DNA of 8,650 nucleotides from Sulfurovum sp. (GCA_020721385.1 DYMW01000004.1:11530-20179), one strand, 5' to 3'; counted from the stretch's first letter, positions 1-8,337 are shown. Made by a program: numbers and translations. Notes: generated from the sequence alone by a model not told the origin.

Positions 1-2574
1 TGTAACTTTTTCTACCCATCCATTGGCATCAATCAGATAGGGTGTAGTCGGTTTTTGATGGCTTAAAATAACCCTATGTTCTTTTTTTCTATCAAGGGTG
101 ATGTAGGTTACGTTGTTGTCATGGGTGAATCCTGCAACACCTTGACTCTGTTTCATATCAATATTAATAGAACCATCAAAACGAAGGGTACGTAAAAAAC
201 CATCATTTCTAATTTCAAATCCACCTTCAATCTTGGCAATGGCGGTTCGGTAAAAGTCTTTGACTTTTTTGATGTATTGCGAGGTATAGAGTTTGGACGT
301 TTTCTGTTTTATTGCCCATGTATAAACGTCATCAAGTGCTTTGAGTGAAGCAAGTTTGGAGCCAGAATAGAAGTGATAGTAGATATTAATTGGTTTTAAC
401 CTCAAAGGTTTTTCTGTAAGTTCAAAGGTTTTAATGACATTACAATACCCCCAAAATGGTCCACTCCACAGATTGGTATAGATGTTTTCATTTTGTTGAG
501 CCGTATAGACCTGCCAATAGTTACCCCGTTGAAGTCCAAATGCAGCAATATGACTCAGCCATGGGGTATTTTTTTGAATGTTGGTATCTCCTCCATTAAT
601 GGCAATAATTCCTTTACGTTCAACGTATGCCAATATCTCTTCGGTGGGCAGACAATCGCCCGACCAAAAAAGTATCTTCTCTTCTTGTTTTGATTGTGGA
701 GCAAAAGAGAGGGCAAAGTTAATACTGCCCAGCGTCTCTTTTTCCAATGAAAAATGGTAGTTGGGTAGGGCTAAATGGTAGTTTTTTCCTGCTTTGGGTT
801 TGGCATTTTCAGCTTTGGTCACTTTACTCCATATAAAAGGGTGTGAAAGCGTATGACTAGCAGGTTGAATCCATGGAATATGGTAGAGTCTTTTTGCTGT
901 CTCTTTCATGTGGGAACTTAATTGTGGAAACATTCCAATACTGTCTATTTCACCTTGAATCATTGAGACGGTTTGAGGAATGGGGTATTTGGTATAAATC
1001 TCTTCTATCAGTGCATCGGAGGCGAGTTGTTCTTTGTTGGTACGTGATTGTTCTACAAATCCATCACCATCGACATGGGCAAATAATATTCGTCTACCTG
1101 CCTCAGTAGTTGGGTCAGGCATAGGAATAGTATTTAACCCTAAGGCATCTTTAAAGAATTGAAAAGGATTTACACACCAGTAATTCTCTTCACCAATGTT
1201 GTGTAATAATGCATGATGTAAAGCATACCCACCCCAAGAGGTAATGGCAATGGGGGTACTGATTTGACCATTTTGATAGGTTACCGACAGAATAGGTTGC
1301 ACATTCATAGGTTTGATAATCTGCTCTTCATACGAAACAGAAGCAGGGATTTCATAAGCCCTATACGATTGATGATATTGGGTTTTGGTTGGTGATACAA
1401 AATCATTGCTATTTACTTCCTCTTCCAATCCAAAACTCTTTAATCGTTTTGCAGAAGGAGTAAAAACGAGACTGTCAATAAAAAGTACTTTGATGTTTTT
1501 TGCTAGAAGCATTTGTGTCCATGCATAGAGCTTTTCATCATTTTTAGTCACTCCATTGCTCCAAATAATGACTGAATGATATTGGTCTTCTACCCGTGAT
1601 GGTAATGTTTTGGTTGAGAGGTCATACAAAATTGGCACATACCCAAAATGTTCTAAAGGCATGGAAGCCAATCGGTGTACTTCACCATAAACCGCATCGT
1701 GATCTTTAAAAAGGGATTGATTAAACAGAATTAAAACATCACGGCGTATTCGTTCAATGTCACATTCGCCTTGTTCTTGTAACAATCCATCGGTCACATA
1801 GGCAATGATTCCAAGTTTTTTAACCTCTTTGGCGATGTTGATTCGCTCTTGGGTGCTTTTATCACTGTATTCGATGGAGATGGCATCTAAGCCATATTTT
1901 TTGGCTTTATTAAAGTTGTCTAAAAGCCACGTACTATCTGCTTTTGGTACGGCTACATACGCTTTTTTGTCATGGTTGTAACGGCTTAAGAGACTCTCTG
2001 CTACTACGGCATGAATATCTTGGTGTATGGCATCAAGCAGTTCAAATCCACGGTTAACAATAAGTTTAGATTGCGGATATTTTTGATGGAGTTTATGAAT
2101 AAAAGTAATCAGAGCATTTTGTTGTTTTTGAAACAACACTTGGTCTTTATGGGTAACATGGTAGGCATCCATGGTGTCTAAGAAAAAGTTTCGATACCCC
2201 TGTTTGTAGAGATGTTCTATGCGTTCAAAAATAAAAGCTTGATAGGCTTCTTTACGTAAATCGGCAATCAAAGAGTTCCATGTTTTGTTTTCAGAGATAA
2301 TCCATGAAAGCTCATAGTTGGTGGTGGTTTTTCTCCAAGGTTCAATTTCACCCACACTTACATAAGCTACCATTTTTTCGGGGTATCTTAGGGCATAAAT
2401 GTTGTCAATGGCATCGGCTTCCACCACCACTTTGTCATAGAAGTTGATAAATCGGTCATTGATGTTTTTACTGTAAATAAATGCATAGCGTTCTTCTGCT
2501 AAGACGCTTGAAAAGAGTAATGATAGTAAAAAAAGAATTTTAAAAAGAATGTTATTGCAACATAAAAGTTTCAT
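1..2574 (-). CDS. pelA: PelA, periplasmic Pel polysaccharide deacetylase/hydrolase (3' end outside window)
   Basis: The frame is open for 858 codons from the ATG to the window edge with no stop. P. aeruginosa PelA is about 948 aa, so roughly 90 residues are probably missing. A Sec signal peptide covers residues 1-26, with likely cleavage at VLA|EE. Residues about 30-265 match the glycoside-hydrolase domain: YVSVGEIEPW (71-80), FFLDTMDAY (130-138), VNRGFE (173-178) and AVVAESL, where E193 corresponds to the catalytic E218 of Pseudomonas. A Rossmann-like linker domain follows at about 300-400. The NodB-type deacetylase begins near 495: HVDGDGF (D502 as base, D504 as metal ligand) and SHTLSH (H574 and H578 as metal ligands), then WSGDCLP (637-643) and NGGD (660-663). 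These sit at a constant offset of 26 from Pseudomonas D528, H600 and H604. A C-terminal beta-rich part starts near 770. The role is partial deacetylation and trimming of Pel in the periplasm. The start lies inside the end of pelG, 7 nt after AGGAG. The assignment is firm; residue equivalences to Pseudomonas are from memory. Confidence 0.95.
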   Translation of the reverse strand, partial: MKLLCCNNILFKILFLLSLLFSSVLAEERYAFIYSKNINDRFINFYDKVVVEADAIDNIYALRYPEKMVAYVSVGEIEPWRKTTTNYELSWIISENKTWNSLIADLRKEAYQAFIFERIEHLYKQGYRNFFLDTMDAYHVTHKDQVLFQKQQNALITFIHKLHQKYPQSKLIVNRGFELLDAIHQDIHAVVAESLLSRYNHDKKAYVAVPKADSTWLLDNFNKAKKYGLDAISIEYSDKSTQERINIAKEVKKLGIIAYVTDGLLQEQGECDIERIRRDVLILFNQSLFKDHDAVYGEVHRLASMPLEHFGYVPILYDLSTKTLPSRVEDQYHSVIIWSNGVTKNDEKLYAWTQMLLAKNIKVLFIDSLVFTPSAKRLKSFGLEEEVNSNDFVSPTKTQYHQSYRAYEIPASVSYEEQIIKPMNVQPILSVTYQNGQISTPIAITSWGGYALHHALLHNIGEENYWCVNPFQFFKDALGLNTIPMPDPTTEAGRRILFAHVDGDGFVEQSRTNKEQLASDALIEEIYTKYPIPQTVSMIQGEIDSIGMFPQLSSHMKETAKRLYHIPWIQPASHTLSHPFIWSKVTKAENAKPKAGKNYHLALPNYHFSLEKETLGSINFALSFAPQSKQEEKILFWSGDCLPTEEILAYVERKGIIAINGGDTNIQKNTPWLSHIAAFGLQRGNYWQVYTAQQNENIYTNLWSGPFWGYCNVIKTFELTEKPLRLKPINIYYHFYSGSKLASLKALDDVYTWAIKQKTSKLYTSQYIKKVKDFYRTAIAKIEGGFEIRNDGFLRTLRFDGSINIDMKQSQGVAGFTHDNNVTYITLDRKKEHRVILSHQKPTTPYLIDANGWVEKVT

Positions 2575-3952
2575 AATCCAACTCCTGTAGAATATTATTG
2601 AGCGTGTAGATACTCGCCACAAAAAGAATTAAAAGCGTAACGCTAAAGCCATAACCATAAAAATAAGGTCCCATTTGAATGCTTATCCATGTGAGGATAA
2701 TGTTTAAAAATACAAATAAAAAGGTGTAGATCATTGCCTCTTTTTGTCGGTCTAAATAATAAAGATATGCCAAAATGGACATGAATCCCAACTGTAATTG
2801 AACCCCAATAACATCCACATAAAAAAGGGGTAGATAGAGTTTTGGCAATTGGAGCAGTTCAAAAAGTTTTTCAGCACTTAAAAAGAGTAACACATTAAAC
2901 ATTCCTTGCACAAATAGAGTCTCTTGGGTACTGCGTTTAACCGCCATAATCATGTCGTGTTTGTAGCGTTCAATTTGGCTTAATGTTCCATTTTTAATAA
3001 TGGCTCGGTAAAAATTGTCATAGGCTCTAGCAAAATCAACTTCGAGACGAAAGAAAAAGATAGCCATTCCAGGGATAATGGAGAGGTAGGCTAAAAAGAT
3101 GGGAAAATCATACACCATTGAAGCATGAAGTTTGTCAATAACCATGTATCCCACAATTGGTGTGTACCAAAAGATAACTTTGTCTATCCAAATGGCAATG
3201 TTGTAAAACATTCCTGACCAGCCAAGTTTCCAATAAAATTTTCCGAAGTTTTGTGCGTACATATCAAAACGTATAAATTTTTTATTTTTAGGATTAAAAG
3301 AGGGATAGTAGTAGACAATGCCTAAAAAGAGCAAGATAAAAAGAATGCTGTTTCCAATTAAAAATGAGAGTAATAAGCCAATAAGTTCATACTCTTTTAA
3401 GAGCATTGCCATGCCATAAATTGCTCCATATCCTACAAGATAAAAAAGAATGACGAGTTTATAGAGTTTTAGACTGGCAGCCAAAATATTTGCCATCCAA
3501 ACACAAGAGAGTACCACAAAGAGTGAGATATAGAGCAATAAAAAAAGATTGCTTTGGGTATAAAAAAGAAAAAATCCCAAAGGAATGGCAATGACAAATG
3601 CAAAAATAATGGTAACAATGAGGGTGCCTAAAAAGTTGGGTAAGATGAGGTAATCACGCTTTTCAAAAATTCTATCGGCGGTAAAACGGGTAAAAGGGAG
3701 TTGAAAAAATCCTGTATAGACCGAGCTTAATGCCAATGCCGAAACATAGGTAACCGAGGCTTGAAGCATAATTTCTTTGGATTCACCCACAGTTGAGAGG
3801 TAGATGTTGCTTAGACCAATGCCCAAGATAATAATCATTGAGATAACCCAAGGTCCACTGCTTAATACAGCTGAATAGCCAAACGTTTTAAGTACCGAGG
3901 TAAGTGATTGCTCTTGTAAAATTTGTTTGAGTTGAAAACCTATTCCTGCCAT
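2552..3952 (-). CDS. pelG: PelG, inner-membrane Pel polysaccharide transporter
   Basis: The 466-aa protein is almost entirely hydrophobic, with about 12 predicted membrane-spanning segments, and is close to the length of Pseudomonas PelG (about 456 aa). The N-terminus MAGIGFQLKQIL, followed by SSGPWVISM near residue 31, is the characteristic PelG start; PelG belongs to the MOP/Wzx-like flippase superfamily. It would move the growing Pel chain across the inner membrane in a complex with PelD, PelE and PelF. A soluble stretch around 300-340 (RLEVDFARAYDNFY) interrupts the membrane segments. Its start overlaps the end of pelF by 13 nt and no Shine-Dalgarno sequence is visible upstream, so translation is probably coupled to pelF. 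Its last 23 nt overlap the start of pelA. No sign of damage was seen. Confidence 0.95.
   Translation of the reverse strand: MAGIGFQLKQILQEQSLTSVLKTFGYSAVLSSGPWVISMIIILGIGLSNIYLSTVGESKEIMLQASVTYVSALALSSVYTGFFQLPFTRFTADRIFEKRDYLILPNFLGTLIVTIIFAFVIAIPLGFFLFYTQSNLFLLLYISLFVVLSCVWMANILAASLKLYKLVILFYLVGYGAIYGMAMLLKEYELIGLLLSFLIGNSILFILLFLGIVYYYPSFNPKNKKFIRFDMYAQNFGKFYWKLGWSGMFYNIAIWIDKVIFWYTPIVGYMVIDKLHASMVYDFPIFLAYLSIIPGMAIFFFRLEVDFARAYDNFYRAIIKNGTLSQIERYKHDMIMAVKRSTQETLFVQGMFNVLLFLSAEKLFELLQLPKLYLPLFYVDVIGVQLQLGFMSILAYLYYLDRQKEAMIYTFLFVFLNIILTWISIQMGPYFYGYGFSVTLLILFVASIYTLNNILQELDYETFMLQ
2582..2586 (-). promoter_or_regulatory. Ribosome binding site of pelA inside pelG
   Basis: AGGAG on the minus strand, 7 nt before the pelA ATG, embedded in the last codons of pelG. 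It supports the pelA start, which overlaps pelG by 23 nt, and would allow pelA to be initiated independently. Confidence 0.8.
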
Positions 3953-5490
3953 GAGGTATCCAATGGGTTATTGATTTGTGCAAAGGTCTCTTCATAGACT
4001 CTTTGATAATTTTTTAAAAACAGCTCTTGGGTATAAAATTGCTTCACCCTTTGTAATCCTACTTTTTGGGCAGACAACCATTTGGTTTCATCGCTTAAAA
4101 ACTCAATGTAACCATTTGCCAACTCTTCTACATTGGCAATTTGGCATACTTTTCCTGCGATACCTAAGGCTTTATCTTTGGATTGTTCACCCCCATAAAT
4201 CAGCTCTTTACAGGAACCCACATCGGTAGCCACACATGGCACACCTGCTGCGAATCCTTCTAAGATAACCAACGGCATTCCTTCACTAATTGAAGTTAAT
4301 GTCAAGATGCCACTTTTAGGCAAAATATCGGTAATTTTTTGAAAGCCTAAGAATTTTATTTTATCTTTTAAATCCAAAATATCAATCAACTCATAACACT
4401 CTTGGGCATAGGTTTTTTCTTCATCTTTTGGACCTACTATCCATGCTTCAACATTGGGTAGGGCATTGATGGTGATTCTGATGGCTCGAATAAAGGTTTT
4501 AATGTCTTTAATGGAGACCACACGTCCAATAAGGGTAATGATTTGTGGAACACCTTTGGGACGATTTTTTAGGGTAGCTCCTAAAGTATGAATGTCGACA
4601 CCATTGGGAATAACGCTACAGAGTTCGGCTTTGGCTCCATAGGCAATTTGTGTCTCTTTGGCCACACCAAAGAGCGATAAAATGGGATTGGCTCTGTTAT
4701 AACTCATCTTTCCCAACCCTTCAAAAAAGTTAATCCACATATTTTGAATGTAGTTCTCTTCTCCTGACTCGGTAAAGAGGTCAAGTTTGGAGTAGAGATG
4801 GGTTACACTCGACATCAAATCAATTTTTCTCTCTTTGGTATAGATACCATGTTCGGTTAAAATAAATGGTTTGGATTGGTCATGGGAGATAAGGGCTGCT
4901 AGAAATCCTGCATAACCCGTGGAAGGTGCATGAATAATTTTGCCTTTAGTGCCAATAAATTTTGCCAATTTTGCCATTTTCCAGATGGGAAGATGAATGT
5001 TTCTAACCGTCCAAAAGTAGTCAATAAAAGGAACTTGGCTACAATTTTTTTGGTTTTTTTGGGTAATAAACTTCCACGCTTCACGGCTGTAAAAAAACAT
5101 TGATTCATCGATGGTATTGAGGTAAAAATCCAAACTCTTTATCTCTTTGGGAAAGGGGAGTTCTTTTTTTTCTTCTCGAAACCATTGGTAGAGTTTTTCT
5201 ATTTTTTCAAACTCTTTTGGGTTGCCATTCATCTTTTTGATGGGTGGTTTTTTCTCTTGGTCAAACATAAATACTTCAACCACATAGACCAAATTTTTAG
5301 GAAATTCAAAGAGTGGTTTAGAGGAGTAGTCAATGGTTCTACTACCAATAAAGGCAATGCCAAAGGTGTATTGAGGCAGACCTGCAATAAGTTGGGCTAT
5401 CCATGATGAAACGCCTCCTCGAACATAAGGGTAGGTTCCCTCAGCAGGGATAAGAATATCAGGTTCTCCTGTATGGTGTATCACCTTCAT
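3940..5490 (-). CDS. pelF: PelF, cytoplasmic GT4-family glycosyltransferase of Pel synthesis
   Basis: This 516-aa soluble protein is a retaining GT-B glycosyltransferase of family 4, the enzyme that polymerises Pel from UDP-linked sugar (UDP-GalNAc/UDP-Glc type donors are proposed for Pseudomonas PelF). The N-terminal domain starts with the diagnostic EGTYPYVRGGVSSW at 17-30. Further marks are HAPSTGYAG (187-195), TEHG (212-215), IPNGVD (294-299), GRVVSIKD with R323 and K328 (usual phosphate-binding Arg/Lys), and the EX7E donor-site motif SEGMPLVILE with E403 and E411. Pseudomonas PelF is about 507 aa, so this is full length. Its ATG overlaps the pelE stop as ATGA. Only a weak GGAA lies 9 nt upstream, which suggests coupling to pelE. 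The donor sugar cannot be read from sequence. Confidence 0.96.
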   Translation of the reverse strand: MKVIHHTGEPDILIPAEGTYPYVRGGVSSWIAQLIAGLPQYTFGIAFIGSRTIDYSSKPLFEFPKNLVYVVEVFMFDQEKKPPIKKMNGNPKEFEKIEKLYQWFREEKKELPFPKEIKSLDFYLNTIDESMFFYSREAWKFITQKNQKNCSQVPFIDYFWTVRNIHLPIWKMAKLAKFIGTKGKIIHAPSTGYAGFLAALISHDQSKPFILTEHGIYTKERKIDLMSSVTHLYSKLDLFTESGEENYIQNMWINFFEGLGKMSYNRANPILSLFGVAKETQIAYGAKAELCSVIPNGVDIHTLGATLKNRPKGVPQIITLIGRVVSIKDIKTFIRAIRITINALPNVEAWIVGPKDEEKTYAQECYELIDILDLKDKIKFLGFQKITDILPKSGILTLTSISEGMPLVILEGFAAGVPCVATDVGSCKELIYGGEQSKDKALGIAGKVCQIANVEELANGYIEFLSDETKWLSAQKVGLQRVKQFYTQELFLKNYQRVYEETFAQINNPLDTSWQE

Positions 5491-6443
5491 GCTTTTTTCC
5501 AGATATGGTAGAGGGGTTTGAGTCGTAAGTCAATGACAAACGCTTTTTCCATAAATTGTGCAATCTCATTATAGGCTTTTTGACTGTAGCGTATTTCAGC
5601 CAGATAGGTATCGATGTGTTTTTTAGGTGTTCCTTGTTCAACCGCTTGTAAAAACATTGCTTCTGCTTTTTCATACTCTTTGTTAAAGAGATGAATTTTT
5701 CCTAAGAGTAGCGAAGCTTTAGAAGAGTGGTCAATGTGTTGAAGGGTTTGTTCTATTTTATCGGTATAAAAACGTGTTAATTGAACATTGGCAACACCAT
5801 GAAAGATAAATTGCCAATAGCTTTGAGCCAAGTGTAAATGGTACATCTCTAAATCGTGTTGGTTGGAGGCGGTTTTAATTTTTTTATGAAAATTTTTCAC
5901 TTCGTCGTTGAGTCGTTTTTCAAAAGAGGAGATTAATGAAAAGGCATAAAGTCGTGTTTCATCAGAACTGTCGGAGAGAAAAAGCTTAATTTTCCCAATG
6001 TTGTCTTGAACATTACTTTCATATAAAATTCTTAGGGCTTTAATTTTCTCCTCGGTCGAAATGTCACGGTTAGGATGGCTATCAATCGCCAAGATACCTT
6101 CGGAAAATTGACTTGTAACCATGGGAAATTCATCAACCACATACGCTTCTAGTTGAAGAATTTGATAGGTCGGTCGACTCATTCGATGGCTTGCCCAAGC
6201 CAGTCCAAATAGAAACATGGCAAGGGTAAGCACCATTCCCATAAAAAGCAATCCCATATTGATGATGACCATAAAAATAAAAATCTCTTTTTTGTAGGGT
6301 TTATATTTTTTAGGAAGCAGTTGTATCAGCAGGGAAAAAAAGAGTATCCAAAAGAGTAACAATCCAACAATGAAAAGTAAGAGTTTGGTACTGTTAAGCT
6401 CTTGCAAAAAGAGAGGAATGTCATGGATAGGTAGATTACTCAT
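5487..6443 (-). CDS. pelE: PelE, inner-membrane TPR protein of the Pel synthase complex
   Basis: The protein is 318 aa from the chosen start, or 321 aa if the ATG at 6450-6452 is used. Pseudomonas PelE is about 329 aa. Two long hydrophobic helices lie at about 20-45 and 54-84, followed by a soluble helical region. The C-terminus holds TPR-like repeats: ASLLLGKIHLFNKEYEKAEA and the helix pair after it (residues about 240-310). PelE is thought to link PelD and PelF at the membrane. The start at 6443 is chosen because AAGGAG at 6454-6459 lies 10 nt upstream. The same AAGGAG is only 1 nt from the 6452 ATG, too close for normal initiation. The chosen ATG overlaps the pelD stop (ATGAGTAA), a typical coupling arrangement. 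The family call rests on topology, length and position between pelD and pelF more than on diagnostic residues. Confidence 0.88.
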   Translation of the reverse strand: MSNLPIHDIPLFLQELNSTKLLLFIVGLLLFWILFFSLLIQLLPKKYKPYKKEIFIFMVIINMGLLFMGMVLTLAMFLFGLAWASHRMSRPTYQILQLEAYVVDEFPMVTSQFSEGILAIDSHPNRDISTEEKIKALRILYESNVQDNIGKIKLFLSDSSDETRLYAFSLISSFEKRLNDEVKNFHKKIKTASNQHDLEMYHLHLAQSYWQFIFHGVANVQLTRFYTDKIEQTLQHIDHSSKASLLLGKIHLFNKEYEKAEAMFLQAVEQGTPKKHIDTYLAEIRYSQKAYNEIAQFMEKAFVIDLRLKPLYHIWKKA

Positions 6444-7764
6444 TACAGCCATACTCCTTTAAGAGTTCATCAAAGTTTTTGACGCTTATGTGTTTGGTGT
6501 TGATGGGTTCATGGTTTAGATAATATTTTATTCCTTCATCAATGGCTTGTAGTTTGATTTGATTCTCTATCTCTTCAAAGGCATTATTAAAATCTTTGGA
6601 GGGTTTAAAAACCCCACTTTTAGAGACAAAAGGAAAGAGAATAAAGTGTATATACCTATCACCACACTGAACAGCAATGTATCGGTCTAAAATACTTAAC
6701 TGTTCATTTTGATATAAATAATCCCCAATAGATTCATGCAGATAAGCATTTTTGGTAGCAACCATGTAAATTCGACTGTCAATATCAAAATCGTTTAAGA
6801 TATTGCTTAGACGCACCACTTCAAGTTTAAAATCGACGATTTCTTGTCGGTGTAGATGTTTCTGTAGCACAATTTTTGTCTCTTGTTTTTGATCTAAGGA
6901 GAGACGTTTTTGATATTCTGTCCATACGTAGGTAAAAACCACATTGATTTTAAGAAGGTTGTCGACATGGTAAAACATAAAAGGAATCTCTTTTAGAATC
7001 AGTATGGTGGTGACATTTTCTCGTTCATCTAAAAAGGGAACGGCGTAAATATAAGCGGTTTGTTCTTTCTCTTCCAAATCGGTTAAATAGATGGCTTTTC
7101 GTAAAAGAAGTGCTTCATGAATGAGTTTATCATGGGTGCTAATGGTGTGTTCTATCTCACCAATGGAGTCGAGTTCTTGATAGAGTGAACCATGCTTAAC
7201 TTCCCAAATAGTAGCAGATTTGACCATAAAGAATTTTTCCAACACTTTTAGGGTATTGTTGGCACTGCGTTGGGGTGTGGCATATTCCCAATTTTCCAAT
7301 ACTTCAGAGATAACAAATCGAAAGGATGCAGGTTGGGTAATATAAATTGATTCAAGTTTATCATGGGATATTTTTAAACTAAAAAAAGCATTGGTTAACT
7401 CTTTTAACCGTAACTGTTGATATTTGCTACGAATGGTAAGTTTTTCAATACGGGTTTGTAAATTGGTAAAAAAGAATCCATAAAGAAAGACAAAAAAGAG
7501 ATTTTCAAGCAATATTGAGGCAAAGTGGGGGTCATTCCCATAGACAACAGCGGAAAAAGCTCCAAAGACTACCCACATGACCAAGCCCATTGCTAAGCCA
7601 TAAAAGAGGGTAACAATTGCCAACCATAAAATCATAAAACTAAAAGAGTAGTGTACCAATAAGGGGTCATTGGCATCAATATAATAGCCTACAAAAGAGA
7701 TAATCAGGGCAAAAAGAGTAACCTCAAAACCTTGCAATAGAGGTGAACGTTTTTTAAGTGTCAT
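6436..7764 (-). CDS. pelD: PelD, membrane GAF/GGDEF-like receptor, with cyclic di-GMP site residues apparently lost
   Basis: The 442-aa protein (Pseudomonas about 455 aa) has about four membrane helices (residues about 13-28, 36-55, 57-75 and 83-100). A charged helical, probably coiled-coil segment follows at 101-140 with LKISHDKLE, typical of PelD, then a GAF domain at about 150-290 and a degenerate GGDEF-like domain at about 300-410. In Pseudomonas, PelD activates Pel synthesis by binding cyclic di-GMP through an RxxD I-site (R367, D370) and R402. Here the aligned place reads SILD (357-360), followed by CGDRY (367-371) where GGDEF would be. No RxxD occurs anywhere in the protein and no arginine follows R370. 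Canonical binding is therefore doubtful. The ATG lies 12 nt after the pelC stop, in the same frame, with no visible Shine-Dalgarno. The family call is strong; loss of ligand binding is an inference. Confidence 0.94.
   Translation of the reverse strand: MTLKKRSPLLQGFEVTLFALIISFVGYYIDANDPLLVHYSFSFMILWLAIVTLFYGLAMGLVMWVVFGAFSAVVYGNDPHFASILLENLFFVFLYGFFFTNLQTRIEKLTIRSKYQQLRLKELTNAFFSLKISHDKLESIYITQPASFRFVISEVLENWEYATPQRSANNTLKVLEKFFMVKSATIWEVKHGSLYQELDSIGEIEHTISTHDKLIHEALLLRKAIYLTDLEEKEQTAYIYAVPFLDERENVTTILILKEIPFMFYHVDNLLKINVVFTYVWTEYQKRLSLDQKQETKIVLQKHLHRQEIVDFKLEVVRLSNILNDFDIDSRIYMVATKNAYLHESIGDYLYQNEQLSILDRYIAVQCGDRYIHFILFPFVSKSGVFKPSKDFNNAFEEIENQIKLQAIDEGIKYYLNHEPINTKHISVKNFDELLKEYGCNE
6454..6459 (-). 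promoter_or_regulatory. Ribosome binding site that decides the pelE start
   Basis: AAGGAG on the minus strand lies within the final codons of pelD. It is 10 nt from the ATG ending at 6443 and 1 nt from the ATG ending at 6452, so it favours the shorter PelE. Confidence 0.65.
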
Positions 7765-7776
7765 AATGGGTAGAAT

Positions 7777-8295
7777 TTAGGGTATAAATTTAGGAATAAG
7801 ATTTTCGGCAATCTCTTGGGCAATAACACCGATGGATTTGTGTCCCCAACCACTTTTGGCACCGATGCCATTGAAAACAATACGATTTTGATTTAAGTCG
7901 ATAATTTGAATACTGTAACTGACCACAGGCTCACCATCAATGCCTGTTTTATAACGCCACTCTTGCACATTCCCTGTAATGAGATAATCGGCACCAACTT
8001 TTTTAGCTTCCTCTTTTTTTGTTTTGAGAAAATCTTCTTTGGTGGTACTCAGTTCAAGTTCATCACTGCCACCAATAAGCGAATAGACCATAATGTTTTT
8101 TTCAGACAAAACACTTTCAACAATGGTTGAGGCTCTTAATCCTGCCATAGGGGTTTCAGTGTAATTCCAAAATGAACCAATGGCATATTTTTTAGTTTGG
8201 GGTAGTTGTACATTTTGTTTATTAACAATCGAAGAACACGCTGTAAAAGAGAGAAGAATCAGGGTGATAAAAGTCGTAAAGAGTGGTTTTAACAT
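7777..8295 (-). CDS. pelC: PelC-like outer-membrane lipoprotein of Pel export
   Basis: The protein is 172 aa, the same length as remembered for Pseudomonas PelC. A type II signal peptide ends at a lipobox, SFTAC, with C20 as the lipidated cysteine; Ser at +2 fits outer-membrane sorting, and Phe at -3 is slightly unusual. The mature part has the PelC/CsgG-like fold pattern: SFWNYTETPMAGLRAS (41-56), GADYLITGNVQEW (101-113) and a beta-hairpin with VSYSIQIIDL. W150, in KSGWGHK near the C-terminus, matches the functionally important W149 of Pseudomonas PelC. PelC forms a ring at the inner face of the outer membrane that guides cationic Pel towards the PelB pore. It is the first gene of the unit here. 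GGAG sits 7 nt upstream of the ATG. A generic TolB/CsgG-like lipoprotein is the alternative, but the context and the NNTETP-like motif favour PelC. Confidence 0.9.
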   Translation of the reverse strand: MLKPLFTTFITLILLSFTACSSIVNKQNVQLPQTKKYAIGSFWNYTETPMAGLRASTIVESVLSEKNIMVYSLIGGSDELELSTTKEDFLKTKKEEAKKVGADYLITGNVQEWRYKTGIDGEPVVSYSIQIIDLNQNRIVFNGIGAKSGWGHKSIGVIAQEIAENLIPKFIP

Positions 8296-8302
8296 AAGAA
8301 GG

Positions 8303-8306
8303 CTCC
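8303..8306 (-). promoter_or_regulatory. Ribosome binding site of pelC
   Basis: GGAG on the minus strand, 7 nt before the ATG of the lipoprotein gene. It supports this start and the full signal peptide. Confidence 0.7.
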
Positions 8307-8326
8307 ATAATCGTAATAATTTGCTT

Positions 8327-8337
8327 ATTTTATAGCA
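8327..8337 (-). promoter_or_regulatory. Candidate extended -10 promoter (proximal) of the pel operon
   Basis: The minus strand reads TGCTATAAAAT, an extended -10 (TGn plus TATAAA at 8329-8334). The predicted start near 8321 gives a leader of about 26 nt. No convincing -35 is present, but the sequence upstream is A/T-rich, as is usual for housekeeping promoters in Campylobacterota. Prediction only. Confidence 0.45.

Noticed and set aside
493..1109. Three short plus-strand reading frames (66, 60 and 78 aa)
   Set aside because: They lie opposite the clearly coding pelA frame, have no family features and are antisense by-products.
1..2574. A long stretch that might look gene-free or broken because no complete ORF is found
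   Set aside because: Translating all 858 minus-strand codons shows one continuous PelA frame with all motifs. It is simply cut by the window edge.
3978..4229. Plus-strand frame of 83 aa, and others at 5185-5406 and 7906-8130
   Set aside because: They are opposite pelF and pelC, whose proteins are recognisable throughout.
4899..5108. Minus-strand frames of 69 aa here and 71 aa at 5459-5674
   Set aside because: They are out-of-frame readings within pelF and pelE, with composition unlike real proteins.
7762..7779. pelC and pelD share a frame separated only by TAA and four codons, hinting at a fusion by readthrough
   Set aside because: PelC ends at its natural family length and is an outer-membrane lipoprotein, while PelD is an inner-membrane protein. 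A fusion makes no biological sense.
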